Positions 17,759-26,007 are shown, numbered from the stretch's first letter. The stretch is 64,000 nt of DNA from Rathayibacter sp. VKM Ac-2760 (GCF_009834185.1 NZ_CP047173.1:2542001-2606000); one strand, 5' to 3'. The notes: a model not told the origin generated them from the sequence alone. Numbers and translations are program-made.

Positions 17759-18106
17759 TCAGCTCCCGCGGTAGGTCGAGTAGGCGAACGGGCTGAGCAG
17801 CAGCGGGATGTGGAAGTGCGCCGCCGTGTCCTCGAGGCGGAACGCGACGACGACCTCGGGGTAGAACGACGCGGTGCCCGAGCGCTCGAAGTACTCAGCG
17901 GTGTCGAAGACGACGCGGTAGATCCCCGCGGGCAGCGCGGCCGGGCCGAACTCCGCGACGCGGCCGTCGTCGTCGGTCCGCGCCGTCGCGATCGGCTCCC
18001 ACCCGGAGGCGCCGCGCCCCTCGAGCGCGACCGGCACGTCGCGCGCCGGCCGCCCGAGCACGGCGTCGAGCACGTGCGTGGTGACGTGGCTGCGGTGCGC
18101 GCTCAT
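17759..18106 (-). CDS. uraH: 5-hydroxyisourate hydrolase
   Basis: This transthyretin-like enzyme hydrolyses 5-hydroxyisourate, the uricase product, to OHCU. The 115-residue protein begins SHVTTHVLDAVLGRPA with the conserved active-site histidine and ends with the diagnostic C-terminal YSTYRGS tetrapeptide motif; RVVFDTAEYFE and FYPEVVVAF lie between. Its ATG overlaps the uraD stop as ATGA. It and uraD prevent spontaneous racemising decay of uricase products. Confidence 0.96.
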   Translation of the reverse strand: MSAHRSHVTTHVLDAVLGRPARDVPVALEGRGASGWEPIATARTDDDGRVAEFGPAALPAGIYRVVFDTAEYFERSGTASFYPEVVVAFRLEDTAAHFHIPLLLSPFAYSTYRGS

Positions 18107-18606
18107 CGGGCCGCCTCCGCCACGGCGCCGGTCTCGGGCCCGAGCGCGCGCACCCGCAGCACCGCGATCTCGCGCAGCTGGTCGGCGACGATCGCGCGCT
18201 CGCTGTCGTCGTCGAGGGCGAGGCGGCGCTCCAGCTCGGCGACGATCGCGGCGCGGTCGCGGCCGGCGGCGCGGATCAGGAAGACCCGGCCGAAGCGCTC
18301 CTCGTAGGCGCGGTTCCCGGCCAGCAGCCGCTCGGCCAGCGCCTCGTCGGGCGAGAGGCTGGCCGCCTGCTCGGCGGCGGAGAAGGCGGAGGATCGGCCG
18401 GCACCCGCGTGCCGCTCGCCGATCCGCGGGTGGTCGGCGAGCGCCGCCTCCACCTCGTCGGAGCTCAGCGAGCGCGCGTGCTCGTCGGCCGCTGCCGCGA
18501 GGGCGTCGACCGTCGGGTAGGGCGCGCCGGCGGCGACGGCGTCGACCCAGCGCGGCGAGGCGAGGCAGGCGAGGAGCGCCTCGCGGAGGGTGGTGGAGTC
18601 GGTCAT
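18103..18606 (-). CDS. uraD: 2-oxo-4-hydroxy-4-carboxy-5-ureidoimidazoline decarboxylase
   Basis: OHCU decarboxylase yields (S)-allantoin. The 167-residue helical protein shows the typical catalytic histidine region ADHPRIGER and the RFGRVFLIRAAGRDRAAIVAELERRL C-terminal signature. The start at 18606 gives MTDSTTLREALLACL, in line with short family members. It is the first gene of the uraD-uraH-pucR operon and diverges from the MocA-like gene with only 41 bp between start codons, so their promoters must overlap. Confidence 0.92.
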   Translation of the reverse strand: MTDSTTLREALLACLASPRWVDAVAAGAPYPTVDALAAAADEHARSLSSDEVEAALADHPRIGERHAGAGRSSAFSAAEQAASLSPDEALAERLLAGNRAYEERFGRVFLIRAAGRDRAAIVAELERRLALDDDSERAIVADQLREIAVLRVRALGPETGAVAEAAR

Positions 18607-18647
18607 GGGGTCTCCTCGTCGGCGCGGTGGTGCGCCACGATGAACGG

Positions 18648-19274
18648 ATGGACGTGGTGGGGCATGGCGCGGTGGAGCAGGGCGCGGTGGAGCACGGCGC
18701 GACCGGACCGGATCCCGCGCGGCCGGAGGTGGCCGGCCTCGTGCTGGCCGCGGGGGCCGGCCGCCGGGCGGGCGGACCGAAGGCCCTGCGGCGCGACGCC
18801 GAGGGCGTGAGCTGGCTGCAGCGCGCGGTGGCCCGGCTGGAGGACGCGGGCTGCGCACGGATCCTCGTGGTGCTCGGCGCCGGAGCAGCCGAGGCGCGCC
18901 CCCTGCTGCCGGTCGGGACGGACGCGGTCGTCGCGGACGACTGGGCCGATGGAGTCTCGGCGTCGTTGCGCGCGGGACTGCGGGCGGCCCAGGGCGACGC
19001 GGCCCTGGTGACGCTCGTCGACCTGCCCGACGAGCCCGCGGCGGTCGGCGCTCGCCTCCTCCGCGAGACTCCGGCGGGACCGGCGGCGCTCGCGCGAGCG
19101 ACCTACGGCGGTCGGCCCGGTCATCCGGTGCTCCTGGGCGCCGCGCACTGGGCACCTCTGGCCGCGACGCTCACCGGCGACTCGGGCGCTCGCGACTACC
19201 TGGCGGCGCACGGCGCGCTCGGGATCGAGTGCGGCGATCTCTTCTCGGGGGCGGACCGCGACGGACCCGGCTGA
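18648..19274 (+). CDS. MocA-like nucleotidyltransferase (Mo-cofactor cytidylyltransferase family)
   Basis: The 208-residue protein has an NTP-transferase fold: LVLAAGAGRRAGGPKAL (about residues 30-46) for nucleotide binding, ADDWADGVSASLRAGL and LVTLVDLPDEP for the metal site, and YGGRPGHPVLLG. Its closest recognisable group is MocA, which adds CMP to molybdopterin for xanthine-dehydrogenase-type enzymes. The purine context supports a role in making the cofactor of the dehydrogenase. The first 25 residues contain VGHGAVEQGAVEHGATG repeats, so a later GTG may be the true start. Confidence 0.78.
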   Translation: MDVVGHGAVEQGAVEHGATGPDPARPEVAGLVLAAGAGRRAGGPKALRRDAEGVSWLQRAVARLEDAGCARILVVLGAGAAEARPLLPVGTDAVVADDWADGVSASLRAGLRAAQGDAALVTLVDLPDEPAAVGARLLRETPAGPAALARATYGGRPGHPVLLGAAHWAPLAATLTGDSGARDYLAAHGALGIECGDLFSGADRDGPG

Positions 19275-19279
19275 GGCGG

Positions 19280-19729
19280 TCATCCGAGACCGCTCTCGTC
19301 GAGGGCGTCGCGCAGCGCGCGCCAGGCCAGCGTGGCGCAGACCGAGCGGACCGGGTTGGCGGCGACCAGCAGCAGTGCCGACTCGTCGCCGAGCGGCTCG
19401 GTGTCCGCCGCGGGCCGTCCACGACCCGCCGGACCGTGCTCCGCCATCGCCGCGAGGAACACGGTCAGCCGCCGCCGCACCGCCGCAGCGTCCTGGCCGT
19501 CGAGCTCGTCCGCCAGCAGCGACGCGGACCCCTGCGAGACCTCGCAGCCCCGCCCGCTCCAGCCGATCGCGACGGCGTCCGCGTCCCCCGCGACGCGGAC
19601 CTCGATCCGGTCGCCGCAGGTCGGCGTGAGCAGCGCCGCGCGGCCGAGCACCGGCTCCGCCGACGCCTCCGCCCGCCCGACCGGGTGCCGGGCGTGGGCG
19701 CGGATGAGCTCGGCGTCCTCGGCGCTCAC
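19280..19729 (-). CDS. SufU/IscU-like Fe-S assembly scaffold protein
   Basis: The 149-residue protein matches the SufU/NifU N-terminal fold with the three conserved cysteines in TPTCGDRIEV, GRGCEVSQGSASLLAD and VCATLAWRALRDAL, plus the aspartate after the first. SufU accepts sulfur from a SufS-type desulfurase. It normally sits in a suf operon; here it is the last gene of the pucG-allC-rpiR operon, with its GTG overlapping the regulator's stop. A dedicated role in supplying Fe-S or sulfur to xanthine dehydrogenase or its Mo cofactor is my inference. It may be a second SufU paralogue in the genome. Confidence 0.82.
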   Translation of the reverse strand: MSAEDAELIRAHARHPVGRAEASAEPVLGRAALLTPTCGDRIEVRVAGDADAVAIGWSGRGCEVSQGSASLLADELDGQDAAAVRRRLTVFLAAMAEHGPAGRGRPAADTEPLGDESALLLVAANPVRSVCATLAWRALRDALDESGLG

Positions 19730-20613
19730 GGACGGTCCTCCAGTTCGGCGAGCTCCGCATAGAGGGTGCTGATCCCCGCGATGCGCTCGCGCGACTCGCG
19801 CGGCACGGCGCCGAGCACGCCCGAGGCCAGCACCGCGGCGGCGCTCATCGCCGCGGCGTAGCTGTCGAAGGCGGCCTCGCTGTCCACCGGGCACTCCAGC
19901 CAGACGGCGCAGCGGTCGGCGAAGCGCCGCGCCTGCGGATCGGCGAGCAGCACCACGGGCACCCCGCGGGCCGCGAGCACGTCGACCACCGCGGTGAAGG
20001 CAGCGGGCCGGCGGCGGAAGCCCACGAGCACCACCGCGTCCTCGGAGCCGAGCCCGGCGATCTCCTCGCCGAGCGACTGCCCGGGCTGCGGCGCCACGCG
20101 CACGCGCGCCCGCGCCTGCGCGAGCTGCTGGCGCAGGTGCAGGGCGACGGGGTAGCTGTTGCGCAGGCCGATCACGACGACCTCCCGCGCTGCCGAGAGC
20201 AGGCGCACCGACTCCTCCAGCCGGCCGTCGGCGAAGGTCGCGGCGAGGCGGCGCAGGTTTGCGTGCTCGCTCTCGAGGTGCGCGGCGAGCGCATCGGCGG
20301 GGGCGCCGATCGACGCCGGCCCGACGGGCACGCCCTCGCGGCGGAGCGCCCGGGCGTGCTCGCGCACCTCCTGCGAGTTCGAGAAGCCGAGGCGGCGGAA
20401 GAGCCGCGACACGGTCGCCTTCGACACCCCGCTGTGCTGGGCGAGCTCGGTGGCGGAGTAGATCGCGAGGTCGCCGAGGTGGTCCAGGATGAAATCGGCC
20501 GCGCGCTGCTCCTGGCGCGACAGCGAGGCGTAGCCGGCGTCGATCCGGTGCCCGATGCTCGGCGCCTCGGCGCCGGTGCTGCGCCCCACGACCGCCGCCT
20601 CGGCGCCGGTCAC
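19726..20613 (-). CDS. MurR/RpiR-family transcriptional regulator
   Basis: The 295-residue protein has an N-terminal HTH_6 domain (LSRQEQRAADFILDHL, SATELAQHSGVSKATVSRLFRRLGF, about residues 30-85) and a C-terminal SIS domain (VVVIGLRNSYPVALHLRQQL, DAVVLVGFRRRPAAFTAVVD). RpiR regulators usually sense phosphosugars, but members inside purine clusters control ureide degradation. The GTG start overlaps the allC stop (GTGA). The likely operator is the palindrome at 23181-23210 in front of its own operon. Confidence 0.9.
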   Translation of the reverse strand: MTGAEAAVVGRSTGAEAPSIGHRIDAGYASLSRQEQRAADFILDHLGDLAIYSATELAQHSGVSKATVSRLFRRLGFSNSQEVREHARALRREGVPVGPASIGAPADALAAHLESEHANLRRLAATFADGRLEESVRLLSAAREVVVIGLRNSYPVALHLRQQLAQARARVRVAPQPGQSLGEEIAGLGSEDAVVLVGFRRRPAAFTAVVDVLAARGVPVVLLADPQARRFADRCAVWLECPVDSEAAFDSYAAAMSAAAVLASGVLGAVPRESRERIAGISTLYAELAELEDRP

Positions 20614-21887
20614 ATCCGGCCCGCCTTGGCCTCGGCGAACGCGTGCACCGCGGCCTCGAAGGCGTCGAGCGCCACCGCGACGTCGGCCTCGGTCACGCTC
20701 TCCTCCGGGTGGTGGCTGACACCGCCCTCGCAGCGGATGAAGAGCATCGCGTACTCGGTGAGGTCGGCGACGGCCATCGCGTCGTGCCCGGCCTTGGAGA
20801 ACAGCACCATCGGCTGCTCGTCCCCGGTCGCGCGGATGCCCGTGCGGACGACGTCCTGCAGCCAGTCGGCGGCGACGACGGCGGGAGCGGAGTGGGTCTC
20901 CTCGACGGTCAGCGCGAGCCGGCGGCGGCGCGCCGACTCCGACATCGCGTGCTCGATCTCGCTCCAGACGGTGTCGCGGACGTCGTCGAACTCGGCCCGC
21001 AGATCGAGGCTGAACTCGACGCGGCCGGGGATCACGTTGACCGCGCCGGGGAACGCCTCGAGGCGGCCGACGGTGGCGATCGCGCCGTGCTCCCGGGCGA
21101 TGCGCTCGACGGCCAGGACCGCCTCGGCCGCGCCGGTCAGCGCGTCGCGACGGCGGTCGAACGGCACGCCGCCGGCGTGACCGGCCTTGCCGGTGAGGGT
21201 GAGGGCGAAGCGGCGGGCGCCCGCGATCGAGGAGACGACGCCGAGCGCGCGGTCGGCCTCCTCCAGGTACGGGCCCTGCTCGATGTGCGTCTCGAGGTAG
21301 GCGAGCACGTCGGCCGCGTCGCGCGCTGCGGTCGAGATGCGCGAGGGGTCGAGGCCGAACTCGTGGAACGCCTCGACGAGGGTGGTTCCGTCGGCGTCCG
21401 CCAGCTCCCACCAGTGCTCGTCCCAGGTGCCGGCGAGCGCGCGGGAGCCGAGCAGGGCCGTGCCGAAGCGGGTGCCCTCCTCGTCGCCGAACGCGACGAC
21501 CTCGACCGCGAACGGCAGCCGGACCCCGGCCGCGTCCAGCCGCGCGACGACAGCGATGGCGAGCAGCACGCCCAGGATGCCGTCGTAGCGTCCCGCGTTC
21601 GGCACGGTGTCCAGGTGCGAGCCGAGCAGCAGCGCCGGCAGCCCGGGGGTCGCGCCCTCGTACCGGCCGCACTGGTTGCCCGCCGCGTCCTGCCACGTGC
21701 GCATGCCCGCGTCCTCCATCCAGCGCGCCGCCATCGCGTTGACGCGGGCGTGCTCGGGCGAGAGGTAGACCCGCTCGATCGCACCGCGCGTGCTCGAGAC
21801 GGCCGCGAGCTCGTCGCAGCGCGCGAGGATCGCGGCGGCCTCGACGGCGCCGGTCGCGTCGGTGCCGGTCGCGTCGGTGCCGGTCAT
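20610..21887 (-). CDS. allC: Allantoate amidohydrolase
   Basis: This M20-family binuclear metal hydrolase converts allantoate to ureidoglycine, CO2 and ammonia. The 425-residue product shows LLGSHLDTVPNAGRYDG, AFGDEEGTRFG, the ETHIEQGP segment, a dimerisation lid with LTLTGKAGHAGGVPFDRR, and FSKAGHDAMAVA; these are the N-carbamoyl-amino-acid hydrolase/allantoate amidohydrolase signatures. Context favours allantoate. Start and stop both overlap neighbours by 4 bp. The N terminus repeats TGTDATG, reflecting a 15-bp duplication near 21850-21880. Confidence 0.92.
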   Translation of the reverse strand: MTGTDATGTDATGAVEAAAILARCDELAAVSSTRGAIERVYLSPEHARVNAMAARWMEDAGMRTWQDAAGNQCGRYEGATPGLPALLLGSHLDTVPNAGRYDGILGVLLAIAVVARLDAAGVRLPFAVEVVAFGDEEGTRFGTALLGSRALAGTWDEHWWELADADGTTLVEAFHEFGLDPSRISTAARDAADVLAYLETHIEQGPYLEEADRALGVVSSIAGARRFALTLTGKAGHAGGVPFDRRRDALTGAAEAVLAVERIAREHGAIATVGRLEAFPGAVNVIPGRVEFSLDLRAEFDDVRDTVWSEIEHAMSESARRRRLALTVEETHSAPAVVAADWLQDVVRTGIRATGDEQPMVLFSKAGHDAMAVADLTEYAMLFIRCEGGVSHHPEESVTEADVAVALDAFEAAVHAFAEAKAGRM

Positions 21888-23140
21888 GCGGCACCTCCCG
21901 CCGCGGAGTCGTACACGCCGTACGCGCCAGCCACGCCGCCGCCCGGGGCGACGGTCGCGCCCGCGCGCCGCAGCACGGCCTCGAGCGCTGCGAGGGTGGT
22001 CAGCACCGTGTCCTGGCGGGCGTTGTAGCCCATCGTCCCGATCCGCCACACCTTGCCGTGCAGCGGGCCGAAGGAGGTGCCGATCTCGATGCCGAAGTCC
22101 TCCAGCATCGCGCCGCGGACGGCGTCGCCGTTCACGCCGTCCGGGATGTGCACCGCGACGACGTTGTTCATCTTGTGCGCCAGGTCGCCGAAGACGCGCA
22201 GGCCCAGCCCCTGCACGCCGGCGAGCATCGCCGCGCCGTGCAGCGCGTGGCGGGCGACGGCGGTGTCGAGACCCTCCTCGACGATCAGCCGGGCGCACTC
22301 GCGCGCGCCGTAGAGCATCGTCGTGGCCTCGGTGTGGTGGTTGAGCCGGCGCGGGCCCCAGTAGTCGAAGACCATGCCGAGGTCGAAGTAGTTGGAGCGC
22401 ACGGGGTGCGCGCTGACCGCGTCGCCCTCGTCGCGGATCCCGGCCTCGATGCTCTTGCGGGCCTCGATCACGGCGACGGCGCGCTCGGAGAAGGTGACGG
22501 GAGCCGAGCCGGACGGCCCGCCGAGGCACTTCTGCAACCCGGCCGAGACGGCGTCGAGTCCGAGCTCGTCCGCGGCGAAGGCGTTGCCGGCGAGCGAGGC
22601 GGTGACGTCGGTGTAGAACAGCACACCGTGCTTCTCGCAGACGGCGCCGAGCTCCTCGAGCGGCTGCGCCATGGTCGTCGAGGTGTCGCCGTGCACGACG
22701 GCGAGCAGCTTCGGCCGCACCCGCTCGATCGCCTCGGTGATGACCGAGACCGGGAAGACCTGGCCCCACTCCGCCTCGATCACGTGCACCTCGGCACCGC
22801 AGCGCTCGGCGATCTCGCGGAGGAGGTGACCGAAGCGGCCGAACACGGGCACCAGCACGCGGTCGCCCGGCTCGAGCATCGACACGAGCGCGGCCTCGAT
22901 GCCGGCGCGGCTGGTGCCGTCGACGAGCATCGTCTTCTCGTTCGCGGTGGCGAAGACGCGGCGGTACAGCTCCTGCGTCTCGGTCATCGTCGCGGTCATG
23001 AACGGGTCGTACTGGCCGACCAGCTGCGCCGACATCGCGCGGAGCACCCGCGGATCCGCGTTGATCGGGCCGGGGCCCATCAGCAGGCGCGGGGGCGGAT
23101 CGATGGGGAGGAACGTCGAGATCGCGGGCGCGGTCGTCAT
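21884..23140 (-). CDS. pucG: PucG-type (S)-ureidoglycine-glyoxylate aminotransferase
   Basis: This class-V PLP aminotransferase moves the amino group of ureidoglycine to glyoxylate, making glycine and oxalurate. Motifs are LLMGPGPINADPRVL, VGQYDPFMTATMTETQ, LVDGTSRAGIEAAL, VVHGDTSTTMAQPL, YTDVTASLAGN and the PLP-binding lysine in SAGLQKCLGGPSGSAPV. I chose the ATG at 23140 (418 residues) because the GTG three codons earlier abuts its purine-rich region. It is the first gene of the pucG-allC-rpiR-sufU operon; a palindromic operator and a nitrogen box lie upstream. Confidence 0.92.
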   Translation of the reverse strand: MTTAPAISTFLPIDPPPRLLMGPGPINADPRVLRAMSAQLVGQYDPFMTATMTETQELYRRVFATANEKTMLVDGTSRAGIEAALVSMLEPGDRVLVPVFGRFGHLLREIAERCGAEVHVIEAEWGQVFPVSVITEAIERVRPKLLAVVHGDTSTTMAQPLEELGAVCEKHGVLFYTDVTASLAGNAFAADELGLDAVSAGLQKCLGGPSGSAPVTFSERAVAVIEARKSIEAGIRDEGDAVSAHPVRSNYFDLGMVFDYWGPRRLNHHTEATTMLYGARECARLIVEEGLDTAVARHALHGAAMLAGVQGLGLRVFGDLAHKMNNVVAVHIPDGVNGDAVRGAMLEDFGIEIGTSFGPLHGKVWRIGTMGYNARQDTVLTTLAALEAVLRRAGATVAPGGGVAGAYGVYDSAAGGAA

Positions 23141-23180
23141 GGGTGCCACTTTCTTCGCAGACGGACGTGCAGAGAAAAAC

Positions 23181-23210
23181 CTGTTTCAGTAAGCGAGCCT
23201 ACTGCAACAG
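23181..23210 (-). promoter_or_regulatory. Near-perfect palindrome, likely RpiR operator
   Basis: CTGTTTCAGTA (23181-23191) and TACTGCAACAG (23200-23210) form an 11-bp inverted repeat with one mismatch around an 8-bp spacer. It lies 41-70 bp before the pucG start. A dimeric regulator such as the RpiR protein of this same operon is the likely ligand. Confidence 0.6.
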
Positions 23211-23212
23211 AC

Positions 23213-23228
23213 GTTTCGCCGGTGTTTC
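23213..23228 (-). promoter_or_regulatory. GlnR-like box before the pucG operon
   Basis: Minus-strand GAAAC-accggc-GAAAC, exact 11-bp period. It sits directly upstream of the palindromic operator, 73-88 bp from the pucG start, as expected for an activator above a local repressor. Confidence 0.6.
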
Positions 23229-23242
23229 GGCGGCGCGACCCT

Positions 23243-23280
23243 GCTGGTCGAGTAGCCCGCGCAGCGGGCGTATCGAGACC
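23243..23280 (+). repeat. Dispersed GGTCGAGTAGC...GTATCGAGACC element
   Basis: A full copy with inner palindrome CCCGCgcaGCGGG lies between the amidase stop and the pucG operon promoter region. Downstream of the amidase it could serve as a terminator hairpin. Confidence 0.8.
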
Positions 23281-23283
23281 CGC

Positions 23284-24864
23284 CTACCCGAGCGCCGCCG
23301 CCAGCTCCAGCAGCGCCAGATCCGCCCCCCGCGGCCCGACCAGGCACAGCCCCACCGGCTCGCCCTCCACGCTCAGCCGCGGCACCGACAGCGCCGGATA
23401 CCCGCCGATCCCCGCGAGGCAGGTCAGCCCGAGCGTCGCCGTCCGCGCGGCATCGATCACCTCGGCCGACGCGTCCAGCGCGGGCGCGACCGACGACGCC
23501 GACGGCACGAGCAGCACTCGCCCGCCGAGCACCGCGTCGAGCCGCTCCCGGTACTCCGCCACCCGCTCCCGCGCCGCCGCCTCCGTCGCCGCGTCGATCC
23601 GCGCCGCCGCGTCGAACCGCGCCTGCACGTCCGGCGCCAGCACTCCCGGATGCGCCGCGACCCACGCGCCGTCCGACACCCACGCCTCCGCCGCCTGCAC
23701 CAGCCGGAACGCCTCGAACATCTCCGCCACCGGCGGCACGTCCACCCTCTCGGCTCCCAGCCCCTCGACGACCGCCGAGAACGCCGCCGCGACCGGAGCG
23801 TCGACCCGCTCGAGCAGCGCGTCGGCGACGACGAATCCGCCGGCCGGCGACTCCGCGAGCCCGGACAGCGCGAGCCGAGCGACCCGCCGCAGCGTCTCGA
23901 GATCCCGCGTCAGCCAGCCCACCGTGTCGAAGCTCGGCGCGAGCGGCAGCAGCCCCGCCACCGGCACCGCACCGTGCGTCGTGCGCAGCCCCCAGAGCCC
24001 CTGGTACGAGGCCGGAACGCGGATCGAGCCCGCGGTGTCCGTCGCCAGAGCGATCGACGCCTGCCCGAGCGAGACCGCCGTCGCGGGCCCGCTCGACGAG
24101 CCGCCCGGGATCGCCCCGGGGACCGCCGGGTTCGGCGGCGTCCCGTAGCCGGAGTTGCGCCCCGCGATGCTGTAGGCGAACTCGTCGGTCTGCGCGATCC
24201 CGCGCACCGTCGCGCCGGCGTCGAGGAGCATCGCGACCGCGGGCGCCGTCTCCCGCTCCACCGGAGCCTCCGCGAGCCGCGCCGGGATCCCGGCGCCGAT
24301 CCGCTGCCCCTCGATCGCGAAGAGGTCCTTCACCGCCACGTCGAGCCCGTCGAGCGCTCCGGAGCCGGTCGCCGGCACGAGCGGCGCCCCCACCGCGCGC
24401 CACACGCGCACATCGAGTGCGGGCGCCGGCGCCTGCACCTGGGCGGCCCGCACCCGCCAGTCCCCCGAGTCGCGCGACCAGAGCTGGGTCACGAGCCCTC
24501 GGCCGCCCTTCGCCGGCAGGTTCACCGTCACCACCAGCGCGTCGTCCGCCCCCAGCGCCCGCACGTGCAGCTCGGCGAGGCGTCGCGGCGGCGTCCCCCC
24601 GCGCCGCCCGCGGAACCCCGTGATCGCCTCGTGCCCGACGAGCAGCCCGGCGGCGTCGCCGCGCAGGGTCGTCGGCTCGCGGACGAAGGCGTCGGCGAGC
24701 GCCGGCACGTCGTCGGCCGCCAGTGCGGCCTCGTAGGCGAGCACCGCGTCGACGAGCCCGTCGGGCAGCTCGCCCTCCAGCGTCGTGATGCGCGGCTCGG
24801 CGCTGTGCGGCTCGGTGCTGCGCGGATCGGTGCCGTGCGGATCGGTCACGTGCGGCTCAGTCAT
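23284..24864 (-). CDS. Amidase with N-terminal AtzH-like domain
   Basis: The 526-residue protein fuses two parts. Residues of about 30-150 resemble the AtzH/DUF3225 (NTF2-like) domain (ALAADDVPALADAFVREPTTLRGD, QLWSRDSGDWRVRAAQVQ). From about 160 follows an amidase-signature enzyme with the Ser-cisSer-Lys triad: LDVAVKDLF, PGGSSSGPA and ATDTAGSIRVPAS. AtzH and AtzE form a complex in cyanuric acid/biuret degradation, so a fusion fits an ureide amidase. The first 25 residues are a five-fold pentad (TEPHV-TDPHG-TDPRS-TEPHS-AEPRI). It overlaps the acetamidase gene by 8 bp. The substrate is unknown; an ureide or oxalurate-derived amide is my inference. Confidence 0.8.
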   Translation of the reverse strand: MTEPHVTDPHGTDPRSTEPHSAEPRITTLEGELPDGLVDAVLAYEAALAADDVPALADAFVREPTTLRGDAAGLLVGHEAITGFRGRRGGTPPRRLAELHVRALGADDALVVTVNLPAKGGRGLVTQLWSRDSGDWRVRAAQVQAPAPALDVRVWRAVGAPLVPATGSGALDGLDVAVKDLFAIEGQRIGAGIPARLAEAPVERETAPAVAMLLDAGATVRGIAQTDEFAYSIAGRNSGYGTPPNPAVPGAIPGGSSSGPATAVSLGQASIALATDTAGSIRVPASYQGLWGLRTTHGAVPVAGLLPLAPSFDTVGWLTRDLETLRRVARLALSGLAESPAGGFVVADALLERVDAPVAAAFSAVVEGLGAERVDVPPVAEMFEAFRLVQAAEAWVSDGAWVAAHPGVLAPDVQARFDAAARIDAATEAAARERVAEYRERLDAVLGGRVLLVPSASSVAPALDASAEVIDAARTATLGLTCLAGIGGYPALSVPRLSVEGEPVGLCLVGPRGADLALLELAAALG

Positions 24865-25948
24865 CGAAGTCCGCCGTCCGCACGCGGGCGTGCACGCCCT
24901 TCACCAGGTCGACGACCTGGGAGATGTTGAAGTCGGTCGCCGCGCTGAGGTACGCGTAGGCGAGGCTCGGATCCATCCCGTAGCGCGCCCGCAGCAGCGC
25001 GATCGCCGCGCGGACGCAGTTCTGCACCGCCACGTCGAGGTCCTCGTCCATGCCGGTCGGCACCAGGAACTCGTCCGTCTCCCCGAGCGGACCCGCGATC
25101 TCGCCGAACGCGGCGAGCGCCTCCGCCCGCGGGACCACCTCGAGGCGCACCCGCACGCGCAGGCTCGCCTCCATCGCCGTCAGCGCGACCTCGCCGTCGC
25201 CCTGCGCGAAGTGCGGATCGCCGACGTACGCGAGCGCCCCCGGCACCTGCACCGGCAGATAGACGCTCGTCCCCGCCGTCAGCAGCGAGATGTCGATGTT
25301 GCCGCCGTGCGCCCCCGGCGGGACGGAGTGCGGGCGCTCGTCGCCCGCCACCGCGACCCCCATGATCCCGAGGAACGGGTGCAGCTCGAAGCGCGCCGAG
25401 CGCTCGCTCCCCGGCGTGAGCGGCAGCACCCCGCGCCGGACGCCGTCCGCGCCCTCCTCCACGCGCGCGAAGGCGCTGAACAAGCCGGCCGCCAGCGGGT
25501 ACTCCCCCGGCAGCGCACCGCGCCCGTGCCGGTTCGAGATGACGCCGTAGGGCACCCGCGGCGCGGCCTCGAGCAGCGTCATCCGGAGCAGGTCGCCGGG
25601 CTGCGCACCGCGCACCGCGATCGGTCCCGTCACCACGTGCGGGCCGTCGACCGCGGTGTCGCGGAACGGCCCCGCGGCCGCGAGCTCGATCGCGTCGCGC
25701 AGCACGCCCTCCGGAGCGACGCCGTGCGCGCCGAAGAACGCGGCGGGATCCCGCCCCTGGTCCTCCAGCACCCCCTCGTGGCTCAGCGTGTCGATGACGA
25801 TCTCGGCACCGGAGTCGACCGTCAGCACCGCCGTGTCGCCCGCGCAGGGCAGCCGCCCCCAGAGCACCGAGCCGGGTCGCGCCGGCAGGTACTCGACCCC
25901 CGCCGGGACTCCCTCGCCGGGCTGGATCGCCCACTCCGCCTGCCGCAT
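24857..25948 (-). CDS. Acetamidase/formamidase-family protein
   Basis: This 363-residue protein belongs to the FmdA/AmdA family, which hydrolyses short amides to acid and ammonia. Family features include VDSGAEIVIDTLSHEG, GPHVVTGPIAVRGAQPGDLL, YGVISNRHGRGALP, HPFLGIMGVA, PPGAHGGNIDI and GDPHFAQGDGEVALTAME. The ATG at 25948 is preceded by GGAGAGG nine bases upstream; a longer frame is open but contains no family sequence. It leads the two-gene amidase unit, with a nitrogen-type site 60-75 bp upstream. Confidence 0.88.
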   Translation of the reverse strand: MRQAEWAIQPGEGVPAGVEYLPARPGSVLWGRLPCAGDTAVLTVDSGAEIVIDTLSHEGVLEDQGRDPAAFFGAHGVAPEGVLRDAIELAAAGPFRDTAVDGPHVVTGPIAVRGAQPGDLLRMTLLEAAPRVPYGVISNRHGRGALPGEYPLAAGLFSAFARVEEGADGVRRGVLPLTPGSERSARFELHPFLGIMGVAVAGDERPHSVPPGAHGGNIDISLLTAGTSVYLPVQVPGALAYVGDPHFAQGDGEVALTAMEASLRVRVRLEVVPRAEALAAFGEIAGPLGETDEFLVPTGMDEDLDVAVQNCVRAAIALLRARYGMDPSLAYAYLSAATDFNISQVVDLVKGVHARVRTADFDD

Positions 25949-26007
25949 CCTCCGCCGCCTCTCCGCGCGGGTCCGCCCCGCGATCCGTTCGAGAGTAGCG
26001 GCGCCGT

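Noticed and set aside
23284..24864. Calling the amidase an allophanate hydrolase (AtzF)
   Set aside because: AtzF carries a C-terminal second domain that is absent here; the N-terminal AtzH-like domain points elsewhere.
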